Part shown: in pieces, positions 26,500-35,371 of the stretch | Numbering within the stretch: the stretch's first letter is position 1 | Layout of the letters: each line of letters starts with the position of its first letter | Assembly: GCF_000238315.3 (NCBI RefSeq) | Contig: NZ_CP011924.1 | Location: 3,333,501-3,397,500 of the forward strand | Direction: 5' to 3' | Source: Pseudoalteromonas piscicida | GTDB lineage: Bacteria; Pseudomonadota; Gammaproteobacteria; Enterobacterales; Alteromonadaceae | Length of the DNA stretch: 64,000 nucleotides | Translations under genes and position numbers: made by a program | Notes under the pieces: generated by a model | Told to the model about the DNA's origin: nothing | The model's database searches: none | The model's input: only the letters and a program-made list of their open reading frames with translations

Positions 26500-26514
26500 T
26501 ATGGCGTGGGTTTA
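25390..26514. repeat. Tandem duplication 2, second copy (1125 bp)
   Basis: Apparently exact direct repeat of 24265-25389. Its right end leads into the intact SMR exporter gene. Confidence 0.95.
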
Positions 26515-26815
26515 TTTAATTATGGCTGGCCTGTTTGAAATAGGTTGGCCCGTTGGTCTGAAAATGGCGCAACAAGCCGATACTCGTTGGTTAGGCATAG
26601 TGATAGCCGTTGGTTTTATGGCCTTGAGCGGCTGGATGCTATGGCTGGCGCAAAAGCAAATTCCATTGGGTACCTCGTATGCCGTGTGGACGGGTATTGG
26701 CGCGGCAGGCACATTCTTAGTGGGTATCTTCTTTTACGGTGACCCAAGTAGTTTTATGCGCTACTTGGGCGTATTATTTATCATCAGTGGGGTTGTGGTA
26801 CTTAAGTTAGCATAA
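26501..26815 (+). CDS. sugE: SMR family exporter, SugE/Gdx type
   Basis: A 104-aa, four-helix protein. It carries the conserved glutamate in TM1 (AGLFEIGWPVGLK) and the SugE-specific GTSYAVWTGIGAAGTFLVGI segment. The SugE/Gdx branch of SMR exports guanidinium and some quaternary ammonium compounds; it works as an antiparallel homodimer with proton antiport. The start is 1 bp after the nitrilase stop, so it is translationally coupled. That places an exporter next to a C-N hydrolase, a pairing seen for guanidine and amide metabolism. Its 3' end overlaps the convergent EamA gene by 14 bp. Confidence 0.88.
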   Translation: MAWVYLIMAGLFEIGWPVGLKMAQQADTRWLGIVIAVGFMALSGWMLWLAQKQIPLGTSYAVWTGIGAAGTFLVGIFFYGDPSSFMRYLGVLFIISGVVVLKLA

Positions 26816-27671
26816 CCAAAATCGCCGCGATGGCGATGAGTAAGAGTCCCATTGAGTCGCGCTTCTTCACCGGCGCTTTGAGCCATAAGAATGAGATAAG
26901 CAAAGTAAAAAACACTTCGATTTGGCCGAGTGTTTTCACGTAAGCTACATGCTCAAGGCTCATTGCGCTAAACCAACCTATAGAACCGATACAGCTGCTG
27001 ACACTAATTGCTACTGTCAGTTTGCGACGTTGCCAAAGTACCCGCCAAGAGTGTGGTTCTCGTATCGTCATATACATACTCAGCATCACAGTTTGGCAAA
27101 CCAGCACCAACAGTAGCACCCATGCTGCACTGTGAGGAAAAGGTAGGCCCGATGCGATACTGGCTTCACGCACCCAAAGAGAAGTAAGCGCGAAGCTTGT
27201 TCCACAGGCAAGTCCCACTAGTGCAGTTTTACCATTGAAAGCACGTAGGCTAAAACCGCTCAATAACAACACCGCGATGGCGCCGATAAAGACACCAAAC
27301 CAACCGAGTAAAGTTAAGCTTGAGCCAAAAAAGAGTACGCCCAAAATCGCCGCCACGAGTGCCTCGCTCTTCGCAAGTCCAGCGCCTATGGCGTAATTAT
27401 TTTGCTTAAACAGCACCACCATTAACCCCGTCGCGATGATCTGCATGATACTGGCACCCAGCACAAAGGCTAAAAAGTCATCGTTAATGGCGAGCGGCTC
27501 TGCGGGAGCAATCTGGTAAAGGCTCCAAAGATATAACCCCGCAAGTGGGCTGGCTAAAATAAATCTTGCGAGGGTGACGCTGGCTGTGGAGGCGCTTTCA
27601 CTCAATTTGCTTTGAAAAGCATTTCGCCAAGCCTGAGAAAAAGCAGCTAGTAAGGTGAACAAAATCCACAT
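26802..27671 (-). CDS. EamA/DMT family transporter
   Basis: A 289-aa membrane protein with about ten helices in two EamA repeats, starting MWILFTLLAAFSQAWRNAFQ. No substrate-specific features are visible. It is convergent with the sugE-type gene, with 14 bp of overlapping coding sequence. It differs from the EamA protein at 7341-8255, which carries the WGSTW signature. Confidence 0.82.
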   Translation of the reverse strand: MWILFTLLAAFSQAWRNAFQSKLSESASTASVTLARFILASPLAGLYLWSLYQIAPAEPLAINDDFLAFVLGASIMQIIATGLMVVLFKQNNYAIGAGLAKSEALVAAILGVLFFGSSLTLLGWFGVFIGAIAVLLLSGFSLRAFNGKTALVGLACGTSFALTSLWVREASIASGLPFPHSAAWVLLLVLVCQTVMLSMYMTIREPHSWRVLWQRRKLTVAISVSSCIGSIGWFSAMSLEHVAYVKTLGQIEVFFTLLISFLWLKAPVKKRDSMGLLLIAIAAILVMLT

Positions 27672-27975
27672 GAGAGGTGACTCTACAATGCTCGAATGTG
27701 TATCAGCATACCGGATAGGAGCGAGTCTGAATAAATGAATTATCGTGATAGTGAAAATAATTCAATGTGTATTCAAGGTGCTACAGAAGCACTCTTGTGG
27801 TTGGCGTACTGCGACAATTTGCCACATGTTCAATTTTCAGTATCACGATATGATTGACGTCGATGCTACAAGATTGGGCCATAGGCTAGGGTATTACGTA
27901 TTCACTTATGGCTTTTCTTTTTAACGCTATTCTGCTCTACTGAGTTGAATAATCAAAAGGTTGAAGGAGTATCTT
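27672..27975. other. Intergenic stretch without a recognised gene
   Basis: About 304 bp between two divergent membrane-protein genes. Apart from likely promoters and the AAGGAG site before the MAPEG start, no ORF of note, RNA gene or stable hairpin was seen. Confidence 0.6.
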
Positions 27976-28362
27976 GTGGGTATACTAATTATCTGTGCAA
28001 TTCTTGCCATCTTACTACCTTATTTTGCCAAAATTCCTGTGGCAGTGGCGATGAACAAAGAAGGGGGCTATGACAACAAGCACCCGCGTGAACAGCAAAA
28101 GAAACTGACTGGGCTGGGGGCAAGAGCGCTGGCCGCGCATCAAAACTGTTTTGAGTCATTATCCGTGTTTGCTGTCGCCTTAGCCGTTGCGTTTGGCACC
28201 CAAACCTACACTTCTCTAGTCGAATGGCTAGCCATAGGCCATATTGTCGCTCGAGCATTATATTGTGTGCTGTATTGGGCGAATATTGACGTGCTGCGCT
28301 CCATCGTATGGGCGCTAGGGCTCGGCTGTGCTATCGCCATTATTGTGGTGTGTGGTGTATAG
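27976..28362 (+). CDS. MAPEG family membrane protein
   Basis: A 128-aa, four-helix protein resembling the MAPEG family (membrane-associated proteins in eicosanoid and glutathione metabolism). Its signature region is HPREQQKKLTGLGARALAAH followed by QNCFESLSVFA. Bacterial members may have glutathione transferase activity or be uncharacterised. GTG 27976 is taken as start because AAGGAG lies 7 bases upstream; an in-frame TTG at 27961 precedes that site and is rejected. It is a single gene, convergent with the rluF-like pseudogene. Confidence 0.82.
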   Translation: MGILIICAILAILLPYFAKIPVAVAMNKEGGYDNKHPREQQKKLTGLGARALAAHQNCFESLSVFAVALAVAFGTQTYTSLVEWLAIGHIVARALYCVLYWANIDVLRSIVWALGLGCAIAIIVVCGV

Positions 28363-28385
28363 TCGTCCTTTGCGTGACTCTACAC

Positions 28386-29083
28386 TTAGGCTAATTTAAT
28401 TAACTCTGCTGAAATCTCTTTCACTTCAGCAGAGTTAACCTCCAACTGTGCCAATGCTAAGTTTGCGATACGCACTCGATATAAATCGATAACCCGATAA
28501 CCACAGTGATGTGCCATTCTTCTTATCTGGCGATTGAGGCCTTGTCGTAACACTATTCTAAAGCGGTCATGTGCGATTTGCTCAACGGTACAGGGGGGGT
28601 TATTTGGCCCTTCACTGGCACGCCGGCTGCCATTTTAAGGCAAAAATCTGGGTCCAGAGGCTTGTCAACTTGCACCTCATATTCTTTCTCTTGATGATGG
28701 TCAGGGTGGATTAACTGCTGACACAGTGCCCCATCATTGGTAAGTAGTAGTAAGCCTCGACTGTCTTTGTCTAGCCGACCTATCGGATACACACGACACG
28801 ACTCTGGAAGTACATGGTAGATACTGGCAGGGTCATCTGGATTCACTTTGCAGTCTATACCAACAGGTTTATGGTAAACAAAAAGTCTTCTCGCTTGCGG
28901 CGGCGCGACCGGTTCACCATCGACCATAATGCAATCGGTCAAATTGATGTGATCTATGTGATTGGCCAAGCGGCCATTTACGGTCACTCTTGCGCTATCA
29001 ATTAAGCGAGACGCTTGTCGCCTAGAGCAAACACCGCAGTGGCTGAGATATTTGGCCAAACGCATCGGATAGGACATAGACAT
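28386..29083 (-). pseudogene. rluF: RluF-like 23S rRNA pseudouridine synthase, frameshifted
   Basis: The first 176 codons give an S4 RNA-binding domain (LAKYLSHCGVCSRRQASRLI) and the catalytic segment PIGRLDKDSRGLLLLTNDG with its Asp. Translation then stops at 28553. The rest of the family C-terminus (VEQIAHDRFRIVLRQGLNRQ then IRRMAHHCGYRV) lies in another frame ending at 28386. The frames meet at a run of seven G at 28592-28598; one extra base there restores a 232-aa protein. The truncated product lacks the conserved QGLNRQIRR strand. Either a real contraction of a G8 tract, a reversible slippage switch or a sequencing error. RsuA/RluE-type specificity is an alternative. Confidence 0.85.
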
Positions 29084-29158
29084 TCACATGATCAAAAAGA
29101 GATAACAGCACGTATTGTAGGGCAACAGACTGTTTGGATCTATGTATGGGGAATATCA

Positions 29159-29464
29159 ATGGCCATTGCGTTTTCAAAGTTAAAACAACATCAACCGCTG
29201 CAAAAGGTAATAGTGCATTCCATTGATTTAGCGCTTTATCAAGTCAGTGTGCTTATTAATAATGTGGAATATTATGTCACGGAAGAAAATGGCGAGTTTT
29301 TAAAAGCACATAACCCGCTGCAAATTCAAAAACGCCTGCTTGATATTAGCTACATAGAAATGGTGATTAGGCATCAAAGCGCTTATGACGAGATGGTAGG
29401 GCACCCAGTTTCAGCCAATGACAATACACTAGAAGTGCCCTTCGGTCGTAATAACCTGTTTTAA
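29159..29464 (+). CDS. DUF6482-like cytoplasmic protein
   Basis: A 101-aa protein starting MAIAFSKLKQHQPLQKVIVH. The pattern IDLALYQVSVLINNVEYYVT plus the closing LEVPFGRN resembles the small DUF6482 family (moderate certainty). ATG 29159 with GGGGA upstream is preferred; the frame is open back to 29015 but that part overlaps the rluF-like gene antisense. No signal peptide or membrane segment. Function unknown. It is convergent with the SDR gene, 3 bp apart. Confidence 0.65.
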   Translation: MAIAFSKLKQHQPLQKVIVHSIDLALYQVSVLINNVEYYVTEENGEFLKAHNPLQIQKRLLDISYIEMVIRHQSAYDEMVGHPVSANDNTLEVPFGRNNLF

Positions 29465-29467
29465 GCG

Positions 29468-30337
29468 TTATCTGTGTTTTGTGAGTACTTCACTCACCGC
29501 GGTTGCAAAATCGCGGTGGTGAGCGATCCCCATGTTAATCAATCTGGTGTCTTTTAGAGCACAATTTTGTGGTCTTGTGGCATCGTCGCTCGGTTGGTTC
29601 AGCGGCACGAGATCTTGCGTCGGTAGCTGCAAAGCCTGTGACATGACCAGCGCCATTTCATACTTAGTTAATGCTTGATTGCCACTGATATGAATAATCC
29701 CACTAAGACTAGGCTGTGCGATAACATCTTTGAGCGTTAGCGCAATATCATTGACGTGGGTGGGGTAGCGAATGGCCCAATGATCGTGACTGGAAGCGGG
29801 GTTGGCTAACAGCTGTTTTGCAATAACGGTTACCGCAGATTCTTCCAGCGTTTTTACCTCGCCGTATAATACTGGCACTCGTACTATGGTGTGTAATGCG
29901 CTATCCGCCAGTATGGCACGTTCCGCAGCTTGCTTGGTTTGGCCGTAGAAGTTCACAGGATTAGTGATATCCGTTTCAACATAAGGTGCTGAGGTGCCGT
30001 CAAACACATAGTCAGTACTAATAAAGAAAAATCGAATATCTCTTTCGCGGCAGGCTTGGGCTAAGAACTCGGTTGCCGCAACATTGAGCGCAAGCGTGGC
30101 CGCTTGATCTCGCTCACATTGCTCTGGCCTACGCTCTGCTGCTGCGTGAATCAGTACCTCTGGGCTGTGATTATCTAAGAAATCTAAAACCGAATTGTGG
30201 TCAGCCAAGTCAAGTTTGTGAAGTGGCGCGGCTGCTCGGCTAAAGCCACATCCTAAAATCTCGTGGGTACTACTTAGCTCTTGGCAAAGTGCGCGGCCAA
30301 GTAAGCCCGTTGCACCAGTGATCATGACTTTAGACAT
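29468..30337 (-). CDS. Extended SDR reductase (dTDP-4-dehydrorhamnose reductase / MAT2B-like)
   Basis: An 289-aa NAD(P)-dependent protein of the RmlD-like family. It has the Rossmann motif TGATGLLGRALCQE near the N-terminus, the FISTDYVFDG strand and the active-site YxxxK in NFYGQTKQAAE. No rhamnose or O-antigen genes are nearby, so a dTDP-rhamnose role is doubtful. The sequence also resembles the beta subunit of methionine adenosyltransferase. ATG 30337 (MSKVMITG) is chosen over ATG 30349, which lies too close to the AAGGA site. Confidence 0.8.
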   Translation of the reverse strand: MSKVMITGATGLLGRALCQELSSTHEILGCGFSRAAAPLHKLDLADHNSVLDFLDNHSPEVLIHAAAERRPEQCERDQAATLALNVAATEFLAQACRERDIRFFFISTDYVFDGTSAPYVETDITNPVNFYGQTKQAAERAILADSALHTIVRVPVLYGEVKTLEESAVTVIAKQLLANPASSHDHWAIRYPTHVNDIALTLKDVIAQPSLSGIIHISGNQALTKYEMALVMSQALQLPTQDLVPLNQPSDDATRPQNCALKDTRLINMGIAHHRDFATAVSEVLTKHR

Positions 30338-30570
30338 AGAAAACAGCATCCTTTTTAAAAGAGCAAGTACAGTAGCAAAGTTGGACGAAAAACTACAGAT
30401 TTGTATTGTGTAACCCTATTTTGTACAAGGAATCGAGCTACAGAAATGAATAATAAAAGTTTATTGAACCGTATGTGTTTTTGTTGATATAGACACCAAG
30501 CGGTAATGGGCGTGCCGATTTCAGCTGAATTTAAGATGTAGAAGTCATCACTCCTACATCTCCAATTCGT

Positions 30571-32082
30571 TTAAGCCGTTTGCTCTGTCAGCGGCTTTTC
30601 AGATTGCTTTTCCCAATGCTTGGTTTTTAGACCAAGTACACCGACAAATACACCAATACCGATAGTAAATAGCGCAATTTGTAGGTATAGATTTGGTAAG
30701 TCTTCGATATTATTAGGATCAAAGCTACCAGCGAGCAGACCCGAGAAGATATTACCAATTGATTAAGTGAGTACGAAAACCCCCATCATTTGCCCAGCAA
30801 AACGTTTGGGAGATAACTTACTTACTGCGCTCAACGCCACTGGGCTTAAACAAAGCTCACCCACGGTGTGCAGAAAGTAAGTGGTGATCAACCACATTGG
30901 TGCTACTTGTAGGCCTTGGGCTGCATATTGAGAAGCGAAAAACATTACAATAAATCCGCTCGCCATGATGATAAGGCCAATCGCACATTTTACGCTATAG
31001 GTTGGCGTGATCATGCGCTTAGCCAAGTTAATCCAAAGTGCAGCAAAGAAAGGGGATAACACGATAATGAAAAAAGCGTTGGCTGATTGGAACCAAGCGG
31101 TTGGAATACTAAAACTGCCGATTAATCTGTCGGTGTAATCGCGGGCAAATAGATTAAGCGATGAGCCTGCTTGTTCAAAACCAGACCAAAAACAGGTGGA
31201 CGCAACGCAAACCAAAAAGAGTGCCCACATCCGGCGCTTTTCATCGGCATCAAGATTACCGCCAAAATAGATATAACCGTAATACAAAAAGAATGTAACA
31301 GTAAAAGCAATCGCGACATATTTTGCGAGTTCTACAGGATTAATCACAAAAACACCTGCAAATGCCGTTGCCGTTATTGCTGCAACAACCGCAATGACTA
31401 AAGCTATCGCACCCCAAGCTTTAGCACTTTGACTACCCGTCATTGGGTTGGTTGGCGCATTGCCAACGGTAGCGATGTGTTTGTCTGTTAGGCGATAATT
31501 GACTAAACCGATTGCCATGCCTACCGCGGCTGCACCAAAAGCCCAGTGCCAACCAACGTTTTCCATAAAGTAACCACATACCGCATAGCCGATCACAGAC
31601 CCTAGATTGATCCCCATATAGTAAATCGCGTAGCCACTATCGCGGCGGTTATCTTCATCGTTATAAAGCTGGCCAACCATAGCGCTAATATTGGGTTTTA
31701 ATAAACCTGTCCCACTGGCAACAAAGATAAGGCCAACAAAAAAGGAAAATTGACTTGGGATGGCAAGAATGATGTGGCCGCACATGATGATAATGCCGCC
31801 GTACCAAACCGCACGTTGGCCACCCAATAAACGGTCTGCTATCCAACCTCCCGGTAGACCTAAGAAATAAACCGAGCCAGTATAGAGGCCATATATTGCG
31901 GCGGCGGAGGCAACGGTGAAGCCAAGACCTTCTTGCTGTAAGGTGGCCGTCATGAAAAGTACTAACATGGCACGCATGCCATAATAACTCATTCGTTCCC
32001 ACATCTCGGTGAGAAACAAAGTTTGCAGGCCTTTTGGATGACCAAAAAAGCCTGTATCACTTGTTGTATCCTGTGATGACAT
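30571..32082 (-). pseudogene. POT/PTR proton-dependent peptide transporter with an in-frame stop
   Basis: The frame from 32082 encodes a POT-family di/tripeptide symporter: FFGHPKGLQTLFLTEMWERM with the ExxER-like TM1 region, then GGWIADRLLGGQ and FSYSIYYMG-type segments. At codon 440 a TAA (30763-30765) interrupts GVFVLT-stop-SIGNIFSGLLAG. The same frame then continues 63 codons to a natural stop at 30571, for a 503-aa full protein. A single T-to-A change of a TTA leucine codon would explain it. Readthrough would rebuild the last helices; without it the last one or two transmembrane segments are lost. Confidence 0.88.
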
Positions 32083-32166
32083 ATTTCACTTCCATTATTA
32101 TCGTTTTTTGGAAGTCAATATTAGTACGTTATTCAAGCACTGAATGCAACCGCATGAAAGGAAACA

Positions 32167-32868
32167 TTACATCATCTTTTTTAACATTTGTATGTCATCG
32201 ATTTCCACATTGGCCAATCCTTTGTACTGGTATGGCGCAAATTGATTGCGAAGCCAAACACTGGGGCAGCCGGCACGGTGTGCTCCTTGCACATCGGTAT
32301 CTAAGCTATCGCCAACATGCAAAAGTTGATGTGGTTTAAGGTTAAAATGCTGACAGGCAAGCTGGTAAAGCTCTGGATGAGGCTTGGCGCGGCCATCAAT
32401 TCCGGCGCGAAGCACTAAATCAAAACTATCGCGAAGATTAAATTTATCTATCTCGACATTACCATTGGTGATGGCAATGATGTGATATTGACTGCGTAAC
32501 TGAGCCAGCAGGTTGATGACGGCGTCGCTGACCATGATATTACTGCGAGCATCGGCAAAGGCTTGGTAGGCACGTAGTGCGTGCTGTTTACTTGTTACGG
32601 CATCAAACCCCAGTGCAGAAAAGCCCCACTCAAGTGCCACTTGACGCCACTTTGTCACATCTTCTGCAAGCGCACCGTTTTGTTTGAGCGCTTCGTTTCG
32701 ACACTGAGACCAAAATGATCCCCCTTTCGCTTGCCACTCGGGAATAGTATTCAGGTGCGCTGTCATGGCGTTAACGGCCGCAATGATAACAGGCTTGTTG
32801 TCGTATAACGTATCGTCTAAATCAAAACTGATGGCGGCAATGTCTGAAATGGGCTTATTGAATCGCAT
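32167..32868 (-). CDS. yigB: HAD family phosphatase YigB
   Basis: A 233-aa HAD hydrolase with motif I SFDLDDTLYD near residue 15, motif II AITNGN and the motif III/IV region LHVGDSLDTDVQGAHRAG. In E. coli YigB dephosphorylates 5-amino-6-(5-phosphoribitylamino)uracil in riboflavin synthesis, and FMN. It is the last gene of the dapF-DUF484-xerC-yigB block, 2 bp after xerC. Confidence 0.9.
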   Translation of the reverse strand: MRFNKPISDIAAISFDLDDTLYDNKPVIIAAVNAMTAHLNTIPEWQAKGGSFWSQCRNEALKQNGALAEDVTKWRQVALEWGFSALGFDAVTSKQHALRAYQAFADARSNIMVSDAVINLLAQLRSQYHIIAITNGNVEIDKFNLRDSFDLVLRAGIDGRAKPHPELYQLACQHFNLKPHQLLHVGDSLDTDVQGAHRAGCPSVWLRNQFAPYQYKGLANVEIDDIQMLKKMM

Positions 32869-32870
32869 TG

Positions 32871-33794
32871 TTACTCGTCTTTTTGCTTTTTCGCTCTTGG
32901 GTGAGCGCTATCATACACTTTTGCTAAATGTTGAAAATCTAAATGGGTGTAGACCTGAGTGGCGGATAAGCTGGCATGGCCAAGCATTTCTTGTACCGCG
33001 CGCAAGTCACCACTGGATTCTAGCATGTGGCTGGCGAACGAGTGCCTCAGTTTATGGGGATGAATAGGTGTACTAACCCCTTGCTTTAGACCCCATTCTT
33101 TCATTCTTGCGCGGACATGGCGAGGGCTGATCCGGCGCTTTAATTTGCTCACAAAAAGCGCAGGTTCTTCCAACGTTGCAAATTGCGACCTTATTTTGAG
33201 CCAATCAGCTAGCGCGTTTAGCGCTTTGCCGCCGACAGGCACAACACGCTCCTTGCCGCCTTTACCAAGCACGCGTATTTCACCATCTTTGACATCCAAT
33301 AGGTTTGCACCAACCAATTCGCTTAATCGCAAACCACTGGAATACATTAATTCCATCATGGCTTTGTCACGAATGGCAAGCGCATCATCTGCCTGAATTT
33401 CGAGAAGTTGACCCATTTGGTCAACATCAAGGTTCTTTGGGAGTGGTTTTTGAAACTTAGGCCCTCGGATCCCTTGCGCGGGATTGATGACAGCCTGTTG
33501 CGATTGTGACTTGAGCTTAAGAAATTTATATAAGCTCCGAATACAACTGAGTTTAAGGTTTATGGTTCTTGGGCTGTAATTTTGACCGCGAAGCTTCATG
33601 CTGTAGCGGCGGATTTGCTCGCCACTGACTTCAAGCCAAGAGGGGGCGTGTTCACAAAAGTACTGCGCTGCTTGGATAAGCTGAGTTTTGTATTGGGTTA
33701 GCGTATGTTCGGAGTAGTGCTTTTCGTGGCGCAAGTGCGCCATAAAGGCGGTTACTGGTTGCGTCCAGTCTTCCGATAGTGGTGTTAGGCTCAT
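32871..33794 (-). CDS. xerC: Tyrosine recombinase XerC
   Basis: A 307-aa tyrosine recombinase with an N-terminal SAM-like core-binding domain (HYSEHTLTQYKTQL). The catalytic domain has Arg in MYSSGLRLSELVG, the HPHKLRHSFASHML box, the H of LGHASLSATQVYTH and the Tyr nucleophile in QVYTHLDF. It acts with XerD at dif to resolve chromosome dimers. It overlaps DUF484 by 4 bp. The context next to dapF and yigB identifies it as XerC rather than XerD. Confidence 0.95.
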   Translation of the reverse strand: MSLTPLSEDWTQPVTAFMAHLRHEKHYSEHTLTQYKTQLIQAAQYFCEHAPSWLEVSGEQIRRYSMKLRGQNYSPRTINLKLSCIRSLYKFLKLKSQSQQAVINPAQGIRGPKFQKPLPKNLDVDQMGQLLEIQADDALAIRDKAMMELMYSSGLRLSELVGANLLDVKDGEIRVLGKGGKERVVPVGGKALNALADWLKIRSQFATLEEPALFVSKLKRRISPRHVRARMKEWGLKQGVSTPIHPHKLRHSFASHMLESSGDLRAVQEMLGHASLSATQVYTHLDFQHLAKVYDSAHPRAKKQKDE

Positions 33795-34417
33795 GCCAGC
33801 GCTTCGAGCTTAAGCGATAATGTTTGAATAAAAGCCGTGATCAACATATTGTCATGTTGTGGCGAAAAGTGTTCTGGTGAGCGGCTGGCAAAGGCCAGAA
33901 TAAAGCGACCTTTGTCCGACGCATCAACGCGGTAAAGTGCTACCGAGCCCACTTCAATATCGGCAAACAAGAGTTCAGCTTGTGACTGACTGAGGCGTCC
34001 TAAGTAGCTGTTGTTACCGCTCAGTTTAGTTGACACTAGTTCCAAAAGCGTGTCATCGATGTTGATGAGTTTACATGCTTGGATGTCCGGGTGGTCCTCA
34101 AAGCGCTGTGTTAACGTATGATTGATAGCACTCAACTCAGTACAACGCATGATAGCCAATTGGCATTCACTCAATTGCTTGAAAACCAGCTCGTTGGCTT
34201 TTGCATAATGGACCATGTCTTCTATCTGTTGCTGTAGTGAGTTGACTTCCTCGCGGAGCATCCGCTGTTGGTGCAAAGCAAGGTTTGGGAGCCCTTGCTG
34301 CTGGTGGTGTAGCTGCAAATCCAATAGCACATAAGGGTGTCTGAGCAAAAAATCAGGATGCTTGCGCAGGTACTCAATGACTAATTGTTCAGTTGAATTT
34401 GCTTCTTTTATGGTCAT
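33791..34417 (-). CDS. DUF484 family protein (GAF-like)
   Basis: A 208-aa protein with N-terminal [20 protein letters not shown], the typical start of DUF484, a short coiled coil ([20 protein letters not shown]) and a GAF-like C-terminal half. It is invariably found between dapF and xerC in gammaproteobacteria and overlaps both by 4 bp here. Function unknown. Confidence 0.9.
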   Translation of the reverse strand: MTIKEANSTEQLVIEYLRKHPDFLLRHPYVLLDLQLHHQQQGLPNLALHQQRMLREEVNSLQQQIEDMVHYAKANELVFKQLSECQLAIMRCTELSAINHTLTQRFEDHPDIQACKLINIDDTLLELVSTKLSGNNSYLGRLSQSQAELLFADIEVGSVALYRVDASDKGRFILAFASRSPEHFSPQHDNMLITAFIQTLSLKLEALA

Positions 34418-35244
34418 ATTGCGATTTGCCCATCAAAAACATGCTCCGCCGGTCCGGTCATTTTCACTACTTGACCTTGACCGCCCCAACGCACCTGAAG
34501 ACTACCACCTGGTAGGTCGACCCTAACGGTTTCTTCTAACTTGCCTTGCATTATGCCTGCAACTACGGCGGCACATGCACCAGTACCACATGCAAGCGTT
34601 TCGCCAGCGCCGCGCTCCCAAACACGTAGCTTAACGTATTCACGAGACACTACTTCCATAAAGCCAATATTGGCCTTTTGTGGGAAACGTTCATGGTGTT
34701 CAAGGAGTGGTCCGAGTGTAGCTACCTCAGCGGTTTCTACACTATCGACAATAATCACGCCATGAGGATTGCCCATAGAAACCGTGCTACAAAACACCGT
34801 ATGTTCGTCGGCTCTTAAAATATAGGTGTTTTCTTGTTTGTTTGCACGAAACGGAATGGCTTGTGGGTTAAAGTTCGGTTTGCCCATATTCACGGTAACT
34901 TGGCCGTCTTTTTCGGTATAAAGGGTGATATTGCCGCCCTTTGTAGAGACACAAACCTTGTGTTTGTTCGTTAAGCCCTTCATGCGCACAAAACGAGCAA
35001 AACAGCGAGCACCGTTACCACATTGCTCAACTTCGTTACCATCGGCATTGAAAATACGATAATGAAAATCTAAGTCCGGGGAATAAGGCGCTTCAACCAT
35101 CAACAGCTGATCAAAGCCAATTCCAAAGTGGCGATCGGCTAACTTCTTAATTTGGTCTCGAGACAAAAACACATTTTGGGTGACATTATCTATCACCACA
35201 AAGTCGTTGCCTAAACCATGCATTTTTGAAAAGTTTATAAACAT
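34414..35244 (-). CDS. dapF: Diaminopimelate epimerase
   Basis: A 276-aa PLP-independent epimerase. The two catalytic cysteines lie in [18 protein letters not shown] and [17 protein letters not shown]. It converts LL- to meso-diaminopimelate for lysine and peptidoglycan synthesis. It starts [20 protein letters not shown], the family N-terminus, and lies 127 bp after lysA in the same direction. The gap between the two holds nothing recognisable. Confidence 0.96.
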   Translation of the reverse strand: MFINFSKMHGLGNDFVVIDNVTQNVFLSRDQIKKLADRHFGIGFDQLLMVEAPYSPDLDFHYRIFNADGNEVEQCGNGARCFARFVRMKGLTNKHKVCVSTKGGNITLYTEKDGQVTVNMGKPNFNPQAIPFRANKQENTYILRADEHTVFCSTVSMGNPHGVIIVDSVETAEVATLGPLLEHHERFPQKANIGFMEVVSREYVKLRVWERGAGETLACGTGACAAVVAGIMQGKLEETVRVDLPGGSLQVRWGGQGQVVKMTGPAEHVFDGQIAI

Positions 35245-35371
35245 AGAGTGGTTATCTTTTGGTATAAAACCATGGCCTCACTTTGCTAATACTTTGCCAT
35301 GGATACCTCGGCTAGGGAAGCTGCTTGGCATTAAGCCTTGTTTTGCATCCCTAGGACGTATCCAAGTCGGA

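Noticed and set aside
29015..29158. N-terminal extension of the DUF6482-like gene
   Set aside because: The extension is antisense to the start of the rluF-like gene, and a good ATG with GGGGA lies at 29159.
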